A stretch of 64,000 nucleotides of DNA from Nitrospirota bacterium (GCA_040752355.1 JBFMHE010000001.1:1-64000), one strand, 5' to 3'; numbered from the stretch's first letter, positions 39,173 to 48,170 are shown. Numbers and translations: made by a program. The notes: a model not told the origin generated them from the sequence alone.

Positions 39173-41239
39173 ATGCGCATTCTCTTACTAATGAGCGCAT
39201 TCCTGTTGATGACTTCGACAGGCTTTGCGTACGAAACTGCGCCGCCGGAGCTCGAAGAGGTCGTCGTGACCGCCACAAGGACCGAGCGACCTGCTGACGA
39301 GATACCGGCAGGCGTCAGCACCGTGACCGAGGAGCATATCGGCGATACCCGGATGTTCGGCATCAAGGAGGCCCTTACCGGGATATCCGGCGTTCAGTCC
39401 GAATCGAAAAACGGCGGGTATGACGCGCGGCTGATCATACGGGGCGCCGGGCTCAAGGCGCGCTACGGCGTGAGGGAGATAATGATACTGCTCGACGGCG
39501 TGCCGATCACCGATCCCGACGGCATGACGAGGCTCGATTTCGTCGATACCCAGCTCGTGGAGCGCATCGATGTCGTAAAAGGACCGAACTCGACGCTCTA
39601 CGGAGCCAACGCCGCCGGCGGCGTTGTCAACATAATCACCAGGAGCCCCCATGAAGAGATCAAGGCGGTCAAGGCGGGTTACGGGAGCGACAATACGCAA
39701 CTGTACAATGCCGTGTTCGGTACAAGCCTCGGCAAGACCTCGGTCATGGTGAACGGAAGCAGGCGCTCGACCGACTCCTGGAGAGAGTGGAACGAGTTCA
39801 GCACCAATCAAGGGAGCATCAAGATCGGGCATAGCTTCGACGATACTGCCTCGATCGAAGCCGCGATCTCCTATACCGAAGCCGACCTCCAGCTCCCGGG
39901 CACGCTCACCAGGGCGCAGTTCGACGGCGACCTGTCGCAGCTCACCTCCGAACCCTGGAGGCACATGGGGAGGTACAGCGAAATCCTGTACACCAGCCTG
40001 AAGGGTGAAAAGGAGTGGGGTCGTCTTACGCTGAAGCCTCTCGTCTACTTCCAGAAGTGGTATCACTACCATCCGGTGACGGGCCTCATCAACGACGGTG
40101 GCGCGAACGTTTACGGAACGGATATCCAGGCAGACCTGAAGCATACCCTGGCAGGGATGGAGGGTACGCTGACGGGAGGCGTTACCGCGCAGGTGGACGA
40201 TGCGGACGGCGATAAATACACCTACCGCGATGTGGCGACCGGCTTCATGGGGAGGATACTCTTCACCCGGTCCGATGAAAAAGGCGTGCTGGCCGAGGTC
40301 AGCAGGGATACGGTCGTCAAGTGGGGCGCCTTCCTCCAGGAGAGCCTCCGGCCGTCGGACCGGTGGATCGTCGATGCCGGGATACGGTACGACCGGGTGC
40401 GTTTCGATATCGAGGCAACGAGGTTCCTCGAGTACAGCTTCAGCAGCGGGAGGTATGTCGTCCCGTCCGATCCCGTTGTCGGCAGGGAGACGACTTTCGA
40501 TCAGGTGAGCCCGCGGGTCGGTGTCGTCTACAAGCTCGGCAAGGGCCTCAATCTCTACGGTACCATAGCGACGGGGTTCCAGACCCCGCAGTCTTCCGAG
40601 CTCGCCGAGAACCCCGACCTCGACCCCTCCGAGACCTGCAACTACGAGCTGGGAATGAAGGCCCGCTTCGACGGCGGCCACAGCGTGGACCTCGCTCTCT
40701 TTTATATAACCGTCGAGAACGATATCGTGCAGACGATACTGTCCGGCAACGATATCTCTTACAGCAATGCAGGTGAATCGAGAAAGCGGGGGATCGAGCT
40801 TTCGGGAAAGGTCCGGGTGGCGGAGGGGCTGCTCCTCGGCGGCGCCTATACCTACAGCGATTTCACGTTCGTGGAGTTCAGCGAGGTCATCAACGGGAAG
40901 AGCTTCACCAGGGACGGCAACCGTTTCCCCTACATCCCCCGCCACCAGTACAGCCTGTTCGCCTCGTACAAGCACCCTTCGGGGTTCAAGGCCCGCATCG
41001 ACACGTACACCTGGGGAGACTATTATGTGGACAACGCAAATTCGGAGACGTACGGCGGGTATGACTTTCTCACCAACCTGCTCGTCGGATACGAAGGGGA
41101 ACATTTCGACGTCTCCTTCGACATCTATAATCTTTTCGACAAGCGCTATGCGATGGAGGTTACCAAAGACTCGACAACGACCCGGTACCGTCCCGGTGCG
41201 CCCCTCACCTGGATGGCCCGGGTCGGATACCGGTTCTAG
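39173..41239 (+). CDS. TonB-dependent outer-membrane receptor
   Basis: This 688-residue receptor has a signal peptide (to about residue 20) and a TonB box EEVVVTATR at about 27-35. The plug domain reads RMFGIKEALTGISGVQ, RLIIRGAGLKARYGVREIMI, VERIDVVKGPNSTLYGANAAGGVVNI. The 22-stranded barrel ends in the typical terminal aromatic, WMARVGYRF. Late-barrel landmarks are NLYGTIATGFQTPQ and FDIYNLFDKRY. Such receptors import siderophores, cobalamin or other metal complexes using TonB energy. The downstream genes (YHS domain, membrane ferredoxin, TonB, DUF2318) point to a metal substrate. Confidence 0.93.
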   Translation: MRILLLMSAFLLMTSTGFAYETAPPELEEVVVTATRTERPADEIPAGVSTVTEEHIGDTRMFGIKEALTGISGVQSESKNGGYDARLIIRGAGLKARYGVREIMILLDGVPITDPDGMTRLDFVDTQLVERIDVVKGPNSTLYGANAAGGVVNIITRSPHEEIKAVKAGYGSDNTQLYNAVFGTSLGKTSVMVNGSRRSTDSWREWNEFSTNQGSIKIGHSFDDTASIEAAISYTEADLQLPGTLTRAQFDGDLSQLTSEPWRHMGRYSEILYTSLKGEKEWGRLTLKPLVYFQKWYHYHPVTGLINDGGANVYGTDIQADLKHTLAGMEGTLTGGVTAQVDDADGDKYTYRDVATGFMGRILFTRSDEKGVLAEVSRDTVVKWGAFLQESLRPSDRWIVDAGIRYDRVRFDIEATRFLEYSFSSGRYVVPSDPVVGRETTFDQVSPRVGVVYKLGKGLNLYGTIATGFQTPQSSELAENPDLDPSETCNYELGMKARFDGGHSVDLALFYITVENDIVQTILSGNDISYSNAGESRKRGIELSGKVRVAEGLLLGGAYTYSDFTFVEFSEVINGKSFTRDGNRFPYIPRHQYSLFASYKHPSGFKARIDTYTWGDYYVDNANSETYGGYDFLTNLLVGYEGEHFDVSFDIYNLFDKRYAMEVTKDSTTTRYRPGAPLTWMARVGYRF

Positions 41240-41252
41240 CGGGGAGGCCACG

Positions 41253-41879
41253 ATGAAGACCATCTTCTTTTTTACGCTGGCAGTTGCAGTCTCCCTCACC
41301 GCCGCAACCTACCGGTGGGGAGATTCGGCCCACTCTGTCGGCCTTATCAGGGCGCAGGGAGGCCAGGCAAAGCATCCGTCCTTTCTCGAAAGCGGCAGCG
41401 AGCGCTATACCGTGATCGCAACAGCAACGGTGCTGCCGCCGTACCGCGGCGATGCGAGGATAGCGCTCGAAGGGACTCCGCCGATACCGTACGAGGCGCA
41501 TCTCTCCGCTCCTGCCGTCGATCTCCGTTCCCGCAGTGCGCCCGAGCTGAAGGGCAGCATTCTCCACAATCTCAGGCCGAAAGACAGGATTGCGCTCTGG
41601 GTGGTGCTGTATCCGCCCTGTGTCGATCCCGTCTGCGGCATGGTCCGGGAGGAGAGATTCGTTCAGCGCAGTTACAAAGGGCGGGCGTACTACTTCTGCG
41701 GGGAGGGATGCCTCGCCGCCTTTGCCGCTCATCCCGACCGCTACCGCGAGAGGGATCGAGGCAGAGGGAAGTATACCCTCGCCCTCTATGATACGGAGAC
41801 CGGCAGCGCTGTCCTGCGCCTGCCTATTGTTTTTAAAGGAAAGGGGGATGCAGACCATGCAGGAACACACCACCACTAA
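41253..41879 (+). CDS. Exported YHS-domain protein
   Basis: This 208-residue protein starts at the ATG at 41253, after GGGGAGG. A signal peptide or anchor (TIFFFTLAVAVSLTAATYRW) is followed by a domain of unknown type, then a YHS metal-binding domain: CVDPVCGMVREE, YKGRAYYFCGEGCLAAFAAHPDRY. The C-terminus is histidine-rich (HAGTHHH). YHS domains often bind copper or other metals in transporters. The stop overlaps the ferredoxin gene. Confidence 0.82.
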   Translation: MKTIFFFTLAVAVSLTAATYRWGDSAHSVGLIRAQGGQAKHPSFLESGSERYTVIATATVLPPYRGDARIALEGTPPIPYEAHLSAPAVDLRSRSAPELKGSILHNLRPKDRIALWVVLYPPCVDPVCGMVREERFVQRSYKGRAYYFCGEGCLAAFAAHPDRYRERDRGRGKYTLALYDTETGSAVLRLPIVFKGKGDADHAGTHHH

Positions 41880-42687
41880 GCAGGGCGTTCTGGTGAAACA
41901 CCGTTACGGCATACTCGTCCTGAGCCTTCTCATTTTCCTTCCGCCCTTGTCCCTCCTCTTTCAGGTTACCCAGGACAGCAGCTTCTGCGGGGCCTGGTGT
42001 CCCCGGATGTTCTTCTCATGGAGAAAGGGGATGCAGGGGAGCGAGTTCCTGATGGGGTTTTTGCGAAGCTACATGGGGGTCGTACTCGTTGCCGGCGTGC
42101 TGGCGAGCACCCTTTTTCTGGGCAGGTACTGGTGCAGCCATCTCTGTCCTGTCGGCGGGAGCATGGAGCTGGGGAGCAGGCTCGTGCCGGGTGCTTTGAG
42201 GCTCAACTATGCGGGGATAGCCGCGCCCGCCTTCCGGTACGGATATCTTGCCGTTTATCTGCTGGCGCCCGCCGCAGGCCTGGGGAGCCTCTGCTGCAAC
42301 TATTGCAATTTCGCGACGGTCCCGCGATTCTTCGGCGCCGCGTTTTCATCGGCGGATATGGCGTACTTCCTGAGGGCCGCGGGCCTGGTCAATCTCGGCC
42401 TCTTCATCCTGCTCGGCCTCATGGCAAAAGGGGGACGGGCGTACTGCAATCTCCTCTGCCCGGTCGGGGCGCTCGATTCTCTCGTGAACCGGCTCGGCGC
42501 AGGCTGCGGGAAGCGGGTGCGCGTAGACGGGCTCAAGTGCAACGGCTGCGGCGCCTGTGCGACCGTATGCCCCACCTGGGCGATCACGGTCAAGGGAAAG
42601 GCAGCGATCGATTATCTCTCCTGCATGCCCTGCAGGCAGTGCGAGAACGTATGTGCAAAGGAGGCGATCCGCTATGGAAAACCGTAA
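41848..42687 (+). CDS. Membrane 4Fe-4S protein (NapH/CcoG-like)
   Basis: This 279-residue protein starts at the ATG at 41848, seven bases behind AAAGGA. An ATG at 41857 is possible too. Membrane helices alternate with cysteine motifs: FCGAWCPR, WCSHLCPVG, LCCNYCNF and YCNLLCPVG, then two ferredoxin motifs CNGCGACATVCPTW and CMPCRQCENVCAKE. This is the NapH/RdxA-type membrane electron carrier. In a metal-uptake operon it could supply electrons to reduce imported metal, or to the DUF2318 protein downstream. Confidence 0.87.
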   Translation: MQTMQEHTTTKQGVLVKHRYGILVLSLLIFLPPLSLLFQVTQDSSFCGAWCPRMFFSWRKGMQGSEFLMGFLRSYMGVVLVAGVLASTLFLGRYWCSHLCPVGGSMELGSRLVPGALRLNYAGIAAPAFRYGYLAVYLLAPAAGLGSLCCNYCNFATVPRFFGAAFSSADMAYFLRAAGLVNLGLFILLGLMAKGGRAYCNLLCPVGALDSLVNRLGAGCGKRVRVDGLKCNGCGACATVCPTWAITVKGKAAIDYLSCMPCRQCENVCAKEAIRYGKP

Positions 42688-42880
42688 GGAGATGAAGCTC
42701 TATTCGGCAATCGGCGCATCGAGCGGGATCGTGGGATTCGCTCTCTCCTCCTGCCCGGGAGGCGGCTGCACCTCCTGCTTCGGTTGTGCGGCGGCGGGCG
42801 TCGTTCTTCTGCTCCTTGCGGCGGCCAAGAGACTGAGAGGACTCACCGGGACCGGCCTCCGGAGGGAGGAGGGGAGATGA
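42674..42880 (+). CDS. Small membrane protein with a CPGGGCTSCFGC cysteine motif
   Basis: This 68-residue protein begins MENRKEMKLYSAIGASSGIV. The core FALSSCPGGGCTSCFGCAAAG holds four cysteines in C-x4-C-x2-C-x2-C. One transmembrane helix follows, GVVLLLLAAAKRL. No family is recognised. It overlaps the ferredoxin gene by 14 bases and the TonB-like gene by four, so it belongs to the operon. A metal relay or Fe-S site at the membrane is plausible, but not shown. Confidence 0.7.
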   Translation: MENRKEMKLYSAIGASSGIVGFALSSCPGGGCTSCFGCAAAGVVLLLLAAAKRLRGLTGTGLRREEGR

Positions 42881-43650
42881 GCCGCAGCTCGCCGAGCCGG
42901 TTCAGGGCTGCCGGGGCGGTCGGGTGGTCGGCTGCGCTCCACACCCTGGTTGTCGTCATGGCTGCGGTGCTCGGCGCCTTCGCCGGTCCGCAGAGGCGTC
43001 CATTTCTTGTGGTCGATTTCAGCATTGAAGAAAAGGGAAGTTCGGCGTCAGCATCCTTGCAGCATGATGCCCCTCCTCCTTCCCGTTCCGCGCTGCAGCG
43101 CCGGGAAACTGAGGCGGAAGGCCGGCACGACACCGAGGAAATGCTGCCTGCAGCCACCACTCCGCCGCAGCCGGACAGAGGACCGGCAGAGGACCGCGCT
43201 GCCGCTCCTCTGTCTTCGCCGGCGGCGCTGCGCGCTGCGGCATCTCCCCTCGCTGCTCCGGAACAGGAGAGCGCTGGAATAAGGGGAATCCACCGCTCCC
43301 CGGGAGAGGGGACAACGACAGCCCCGGCGGCTGCGGAATCGAATACCGAGAGCTCCCCGGAGGGCCTGAGAAAGCGCTATCTCAAGGAGCATTTTGCATT
43401 CATCCGTGAAAGAGTCGTGCGCAATATCGCCTATCCTCCGCTCGCGAGAAAGCGGGGATGGGAGGGCAGGGTTCTGCTCTCGTTCTGTGTCATGTACGAC
43501 GGGTCGGTGAGCGCCATAACGATACTGCGGAGCTCCGGGAAAGAGCTGCTGGACGACTGCGCCGTCGAAGCGGTAAGGAAGTCGATGCCTTTCCCGCGCC
43601 CCCCGGTAGAGGCGGAGGTGGTCCTTCCCGTGGTGTTTCACTTGAAGTAG
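42877..43650 (+). CDS. TonB-family energy transducer
   Basis: This 257-residue protein starts at the ATG at 42877 (ATGA overlap with the preceding stop). One N-terminal membrane helix (SAALHTLVVVMAAVLGAF) is followed by a long Pro/Ala/Ser-rich linker that would span the periplasm. The C-terminal TonB domain is YLKEHFAFIRERVVRNIAYP, PLARKRGWEGRVLLSFCVM, DGSVSAITILRSSGKELLD. It probably energises the receptor encoded at 39173. No exbB or exbD is in the cluster. Confidence 0.88.
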   Translation: MSRSSPSRFRAAGAVGWSAALHTLVVVMAAVLGAFAGPQRRPFLVVDFSIEEKGSSASASLQHDAPPPSRSALQRRETEAEGRHDTEEMLPAATTPPQPDRGPAEDRAAAPLSSPAALRAAASPLAAPEQESAGIRGIHRSPGEGTTTAPAAAESNTESSPEGLRKRYLKEHFAFIRERVVRNIAYPPLARKRGWEGRVLLSFCVMYDGSVSAITILRSSGKELLDDCAVEAVRKSMPFPRPPVEAEVVLPVVFHLK

Positions 43651-43715
43651 CATTCATGGAGCACGAAGTACCGGGCCGGCAGCGGCGAGGAGCAAGTAAA
43701 ATGGAAGAGGCTGAT

Positions 43716-43745
43716 TTGACAAAAGAGCGTGTCCGGTTCTACATT
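43716..43745 (+). promoter_or_regulatory. Probable promoter of the DUF2318 gene
   Basis: TTGACA (43716-43721) and TACATT (43740-43745) are 18 bases apart, 27 bases before the GTG start. It suggests separate expression of the last gene of the cluster. Confidence 0.5.
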
Positions 43746-43771
43746 TGTAGGAAACGGGTAAGGAGAGAGCT

Positions 43772-44233
43772 GTGACAAACAGGCGGAGCAGCAGGGCGGT
43801 GGCCGTGGGATGGGTGCTTTCTCTCTGTGCGCTGTCCCTCGTGCTCCTCGTCTCCTGTTCGAGAAAAGGGGATTACCCGAGTCCCGCATCAGCGGGTCTC
43901 GATGCGGTGGTCGATGCGCATTCGCTGCAACCGGGCGTCCCCCGGTTTTTTACCTATCGTCACCGCTCGAAAGAGATCAATTTTTTCGTGATTCATCATG
44001 ACGGCAAGGTGCTCTCCTTCCTCGATGCCTGCGTCACCTGCTACCGGTCGAGGCTGGGCTATCATTTTTCAGAGGGGACCTTTACCTGCCGCGACTGCAA
44101 CATGAAGTATTCCACTCCCGAGATCGAGAAGGGGTTCGGCGGATGCTTTCCTATCAGGGTCCCGGGGACGCTCAGGGACGGCAAGTACTACATACCGAGA
44201 GCGGTACTCGAAAAGGCGGCAAAATACTTTTAG
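43772..44233 (+). CDS. DUF2318 membrane-anchored metal/Fe-S protein
   Basis: This 153-residue lipoprotein-like protein (LLVSCSRKG) has the DUF2318 pattern: RFFTYRHRSKEINFFVIHHD, FLDACVTCYRSRLGY, FTCRDCNMKY, GGCFPIRVPG. The C-x2-C pairs are family hallmarks. DUF2318 proteins accompany iron permeases (FtrD-like) and other metal importers and probably handle metal or electrons at the outer face of the membrane. It starts with GTG behind AAGGAGAG. Confidence 0.85.
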   Translation: MTNRRSSRAVAVGWVLSLCALSLVLLVSCSRKGDYPSPASAGLDAVVDAHSLQPGVPRFFTYRHRSKEINFFVIHHDGKVLSFLDACVTCYRSRLGYHFSEGTFTCRDCNMKYSTPEIEKGFGGCFPIRVPGTLRDGKYYIPRAVLEKAAKYF

Positions 44234-44299
44234 AGTGTCTGACAGAATGAGCCGTCCTCTTTTTGACCCTCTTCATGAAAACGTGATAGAGTAGGCGAT

Positions 44300-45199
44300 A
44301 TGGATCCGGTAACGCACGCCCTTTCGGGTGTGGTCATTCACAGGCTCGGGTTTGCGAGGAAGACGGCGCTCTTCGTCCTCGTCTTTTCGGCGATCGCGCC
44401 CGATCTCGATTATGTGACGAGGCTCTGGGGGGCCGACGTATTTCTGCGCTACCACCGGGGAATTACGCACGGCATCCTGGCGCTTGCTGTTTTCCCCCTG
44501 ATCATGGCGCTCCTCTTCGGGCTCAAGAGAAAGGGGTTCTTTTATTTCTATGCCCTCTCGTTTCTGGGCTACGGCTCTCACCTGCTGCTCGATCTTACGA
44601 ACCAGTACGGTACGCGTATCCTCTCTCCGCTGGATTGGGATAAGTACGCCCTCGACCTCACCTTCATCATCGACCCCTATGTCTCGCTCGGGCTGCTGCT
44701 CGCTGTAGTAGGGAGCAGTGTCAGCAGGAAGCGCGCGGGCCTCATCGCCTTCGCTGCCGTGCTGCTCCTGTCGGGGTACATCGCGGGCAAGGCCTATCTG
44801 CAGGAAGAGGCGAAGCAGTTTCTGAAGACCAGGGTCGATGCGCATACGTACCGGCTCTGTCCTCTTCCCAACGACTTTCTCAGGTGGTGGTTCGTAACGA
44901 GCTCAGGCGACGACGTCTCGACAGGCTTTGTCGACCTCTTTACCCGGCGTGTCTACCTCCAGGAGAAGTACCGGATGGACAACGGCGCTCCCGAGATCGT
45001 CGCCTCGAAGCAGAGCGGGATGGTCCGGAGCTTCCTCACCTTCAGCCGCTATCCTTACGCAGAAGTAAAGAATGAGCAGGGCAGGACGGTCGTCTTGTGG
45101 AGGGAGCTGTCGTATTCGTTCCTTCCCGGAGAACGGTTCATCGCAAGGGTGGTCATGGATAAGCAGGGCAGGATCATAGGTTCGAGCTTCCATTTTTAG
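44300..45199 (+). CDS. YdjM/DUF457-type membrane-bound metal-dependent hydrolase
   Basis: This 299-residue protein begins MDPVTHALSGVVIHRLGFAR, with the metal-binding His/Asp pairs in APDLDYVTRLWG, YHRGITHGILAL and GYGSHLLLDLTNQYGTRILSP. Several membrane helices lie between these. The C-terminal 120 residues are soluble (LCPLPNDFLRWWFVTSSGDD). Family members are membrane-bound hydrolases of unknown substrate. It stands alone, with queE 17 bases behind. Confidence 0.87.
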   Translation: MDPVTHALSGVVIHRLGFARKTALFVLVFSAIAPDLDYVTRLWGADVFLRYHRGITHGILALAVFPLIMALLFGLKRKGFFYFYALSFLGYGSHLLLDLTNQYGTRILSPLDWDKYALDLTFIIDPYVSLGLLLAVVGSSVSRKRAGLIAFAAVLLLSGYIAGKAYLQEEAKQFLKTRVDAHTYRLCPLPNDFLRWWFVTSSGDDVSTGFVDLFTRRVYLQEKYRMDNGAPEIVASKQSGMVRSFLTFSRYPYAEVKNEQGRTVVLWRELSYSFLPGERFIARVVMDKQGRIIGSSFHF

Positions 45200-45216
45200 G
45201 TCCGAGGGACACGGCA

Positions 45217-45852
45217 GTGACCATAACCGAAATCTTTGCGAGCATCCAGGGAGAGTCATCGTATGGAGGGAGGCCTTGCGTTTTCATCAGGCTGACCGGC
45301 TGCAACCTGCGCTGCATCTACTGCGATACTGCCTATGCGTATGAGGGAGGCCGGGAGCTGTCTGCCGATGAGATCGTGGCGGCGGTAAGGGCCTATGGAA
45401 TCCCGCTGGTCGAGATTACCGGGGGCGAGCCCCTGCTGCAGGAGGAGACCCTGCCGCTCGTACGGCGGCTGATCGATGAGGGATTCACGGTCCTGATCGA
45501 GACGAACGGGAGCGTGAGCATTCGGGAGGTCGACCGGAGGGCGGTGGTGATCATGGATATCAAGACGCCGAAGAGCGGCATGTTCGACAAGATGGAGCTC
45601 GACAACCTCGCGCTTCTCAAGCCGTCCGATGAGCTGAAGTTTGTCGTCGCCGACAGGGAGGATTACGAGTGGACCAGGGAGTTTATCCGAAACCGTCGTC
45701 TGGCCGGAGTCTGCACCCTTCTTCTCTCGCCGGGCTTCGGCACGCTTGCGCCGAGGGACCTGGCCCAGTGGATCGTCGCCGACCGCCTGCCGGTGCGGCT
45801 CAACCTGCAGCTCCACAAGTACGTTTTCGGCCCCGAAGAGCAGGGGGTATAA
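45217..45852 (+). CDS. queE: 7-carboxy-7-deazaguanine synthase
   Basis: This 211-residue radical-SAM enzyme converts carboxytetrahydropterin to 7-carboxy-7-deazaguanine in queuosine synthesis. It begins TITEIFASIQGESSYGGRPCVFIRLTGC. The SAM cluster motif is CNLRCIYCDTAYA (C-x3-C-x2-C), then VEITGGEPLLQ and VLIETNGSVS. Its pathway partner QueD is encoded at 59290. It starts with GTG at 45217. Confidence 0.93.
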   Translation: MTITEIFASIQGESSYGGRPCVFIRLTGCNLRCIYCDTAYAYEGGRELSADEIVAAVRAYGIPLVEITGGEPLLQEETLPLVRRLIDEGFTVLIETNGSVSIREVDRRAVVIMDIKTPKSGMFDKMELDNLALLKPSDELKFVVADREDYEWTREFIRNRRLAGVCTLLLSPGFGTLAPRDLAQWIVADRLPVRLNLQLHKYVFGPEEQGV

Positions 45853-45856
45853 GATA

Positions 45857-46372
45857 TCAGGAATTGCTTTTCCGGTGTTCGAGATATCTCCTCAGCTCCG
45901 ATTCGAAGTTGTCGCTGAGCATCCCGTTTCCGAGCGAGCGCTCGATCTCTCCGATGCTCCAGAACCGCACCTCGTCGATCTCGTCCCGGTTGAAGGAAAA
46001 GGGGCCGTTATGCGTGCAGGTATGGGTGAATACCAGCTCGCTCTCGTAGGGGTTCGCGTGAATATAGGAATAGAGGAACCGTATATCCTCTGAAAGGACC
46101 CCGAGCTCCTCTTCCATCTCCCGCTGCGCTGCGAGCAGGAGGTCTTCCAGCGGGGCCACATGGCCTCCCACCGAGGTGTCCCATTTGCCCGCAGCCACCT
46201 CTTTCTTCATCGAGCGCTTCTGGAGGAGCAGCTCGCCGTTATCGTTGAATACGAGCACATGCACTACTTTATGGAGCAGCGCGGGGTTCCCGTGGACCTC
46301 GGTGCGGGGGACTGTGCCGAGCGTCCTGCCCTCTTCGTCTACTATCTCGAGCATCTCTTCCTGCATACTCAA
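45857..46372 (-). CDS. NUDIX hydrolase
   Basis: This 171-residue protein has a nudix box, GGHVAPLEDLLLAAQREMEEELGV (positions about 76-99), that fits G-x5-E-x7-R-E-x-x-E-E-x-G. The N-terminal EEGRTLGTVPRTEVHGNPALLHKV is typical of isopentenyl-diphosphate isomerase-like nudix proteins. The substrate is not known. It is convergent with queE, which ends only five bases away. Confidence 0.9.
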   Translation of the reverse strand: MSMQEEMLEIVDEEGRTLGTVPRTEVHGNPALLHKVVHVLVFNDNGELLLQKRSMKKEVAAGKWDTSVGGHVAPLEDLLLAAQREMEEELGVLSEDIRFLYSYIHANPYESELVFTHTCTHNGPFSFNRDEIDEVRFWSIGEIERSLGNGMLSDNFESELRRYLEHRKSNS

Positions 46373-46460
46373 CGATACCAGAAACCGGAAAGGGCTGTAA
46401 ATGAAGATCGATTTTCAGCCCTCCGGAGGGTTGTTTTCGATAGCGGCACAGGGTACATTA

Positions 46461-46470
46461 TTGGTATAAT
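46461..46470 (+). promoter_or_regulatory. Extended -10 promoter of the PAS protein gene
   Basis: TTGGTATAAT (46461-46470) is an extended -10. The same core stands at 23185-23194 before the AAA/HATPase gene, and a variant at 12148-12155 before ppdK, so it seems to be a common promoter form here. Confidence 0.5.
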
Positions 46471-46541
46471 GCCTCAGGTACCGAAGCGGCAGGAAGTGAT
46501 TTCCACCTGAAAACAGGGGGACACATCCCTGGGAGGCTCAT

Positions 46542-47600
46542 ATGAAGGACTCTGCCGTCAACAGGAACAGACGCATCAAGCAGCTCGAACAGTCGGCTGT
46601 CCACGACCACCTCTGCCTCAGTTGCGAGACCCGCGAGGGGAAGTACCGCTCGCTGATGGAGAATATTCCCGATATCGTCTGGACAGCGGATGAGCAATTT
46701 ACGATTACGTTCGTAAGCCGGAACGTGGAGCGGATCGCCGGGTATACGCCGGATGAAGTGTGCTCCGGCGGGCGCGACTTCTTCCTCGGGAGGATTCATC
46801 CCGAGGACCGCGAGACCGTCGTGAGGAGCTGGAAGGCCCTCTTCGAAAAAGGGGAGCGGTTCGACATAGAGTTCAGGGGCAGAAGGAAGGACGGCGCTTG
46901 GATCTGGCTCCGCGACAGGGCGATTACGACGTATGAGCGGGAAGGAGTCCGGTATGCCGACGGCCTGATGTCCGATATATCGGAGTGGAAAAGGACATCG
47001 GAAAGACTGCAGGAGCAGGAGAATCTCATGCAGATCATGCTCTCGGTCATTCCCGATATCGTCTTTTTAAAAGACAGGGAGTCGATTTACCGGATGGTGA
47101 ATCCCGCTTTTTGCAGGCTCCTCAACATACCGGAGGACGGGATCGTCGGGAAGTCCGATTACGACCTCTTTTCCGTTGAAGAGGCGGAGCGGTTCAGAAG
47201 CGGAGACCTCGAAGTGATGCGGTCAGGGGGCCCGCTGGTCCAGGATGAGGTGGTGAGCGGCATCGAGGGGAAGCGGTGGGTCCAGGCTATAAAAGTGCCG
47301 GTAATCGATGCATCGGGAGCGATACTGGGAGTCCTCGGCTCGGTGAGGGATATCACCAGGCGCAAAAAGCTGGAGGAGGAGCGGGAAAAGCTCATCGCAG
47401 ACCTCCGGGAAGCCCTCGGCAGGATCAGGACCCTCCGGGGACTCCTGCCGATCTGCTCTTCCTGCAAGAAGATCCGTGATGACCGCGGCTACTGGAACCA
47501 GATCGAAGCCTATGTGCATGAACACTCCGAGGCAGAGTTCAGCCACGGCATCTGCCCCGAATGTTCGAAACGCCTCTATCCCGATTACTTCAGGGAGTGA
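46542..47600 (+). CDS. Two-PAS sensor protein ending in a cysteine cluster, no output domain
   Basis: This 352-residue protein has a first PAS (YRSLMENIPDIVWTADEQFT, about 34-150) and a second PAS (MLSVIPDIVFLKDRESIYRM, about 165-285). A short coiled coil follows. The C-terminal module is RTLRGLLPICSSCKKIRDDR, GYWNQIEAYVHEHSEAEFSHGICPECSKRLYP. This C-x2-C...C-x2-C module with W-x-x-I-E-x-Y is usually found next to PAS domains in soluble sensor kinases. Here no kinase or cyclase follows, so it probably acts by protein contact. Confidence 0.85.
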   Translation: MKDSAVNRNRRIKQLEQSAVHDHLCLSCETREGKYRSLMENIPDIVWTADEQFTITFVSRNVERIAGYTPDEVCSGGRDFFLGRIHPEDRETVVRSWKALFEKGERFDIEFRGRRKDGAWIWLRDRAITTYEREGVRYADGLMSDISEWKRTSERLQEQENLMQIMLSVIPDIVFLKDRESIYRMVNPAFCRLLNIPEDGIVGKSDYDLFSVEEAERFRSGDLEVMRSGGPLVQDEVVSGIEGKRWVQAIKVPVIDASGAILGVLGSVRDITRRKKLEEEREKLIADLREALGRIRTLRGLLPICSSCKKIRDDRGYWNQIEAYVHEHSEAEFSHGICPECSKRLYPDYFRE

Positions 47601-47708
47601 GCCCCGCAGCGGACCGCGGCAGGCTTCTGAAAGAGCTGTCTTTTCAGCCCTGCCGAGAAGGCTAAAAGTCCTGAAAAAACCGAGAGTTTTATGGTAAAAT
47701 AAAGGACT

Positions 47709-48170
47709 GTGAATCACGTCTCCGCAACGTTCGCCAAGACCATTGCGACGGTCTTTTTCATAGGGTATCTTCCCTTTGCTCCCGGGACGTTCGGCAGCCT
47801 CGCCGGGGCGCTTTTCATATGGCTCGTTCACCCCGGTCCGGCGGTGCAGGCCATCGTGATCGGCGCCGGGCTGGTAATAGGAACCATGGCTGCACAGGCT
47901 GCGGAAAACCTCTTCGGGAGAAAGGACAGCGGCTGTATCGTCATCGATGAGTTTGTCGGATATGTGACCGCGATCTTCTCTCTTCCCCTCACTGCCGGGT
48001 ACATGATCGCCGCCTTCTTCCTGTTCAGGCTCTTCGATATAATGAAGCCGCCCCCGATCAGGAACCTCGAACGGGCGATCAGCGGCGGCCTGGGAGTGAT
48101 GCTCGATGATATTGCGGCAGGGGTGATGACGAACATTCTGCTCCAGCTCTGGAAGGCGGTGGCCGCGTGA
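47709..48170 (+). CDS. pgpA: Phosphatidylglycerophosphatase A
   Basis: This 153-residue membrane protein reads GYLPFAPGTFGSLAGALFIW, then DSGCIVIDEFVGYVTAIFSL and FFLFRLFDIMKPPPIRNLER. The acidic residues of the I-D-E-x-x-G motif and the D-x-x-K-P-P motif are the family signature. It removes phosphate from phosphatidylglycerol phosphate. It starts with GTG at 47709 and overlaps thpR by four bases. Confidence 0.92.
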   Translation: MNHVSATFAKTIATVFFIGYLPFAPGTFGSLAGALFIWLVHPGPAVQAIVIGAGLVIGTMAAQAAENLFGRKDSGCIVIDEFVGYVTAIFSLPLTAGYMIAAFFLFRLFDIMKPPPIRNLERAISGGLGVMLDDIAAGVMTNILLQLWKAVAA

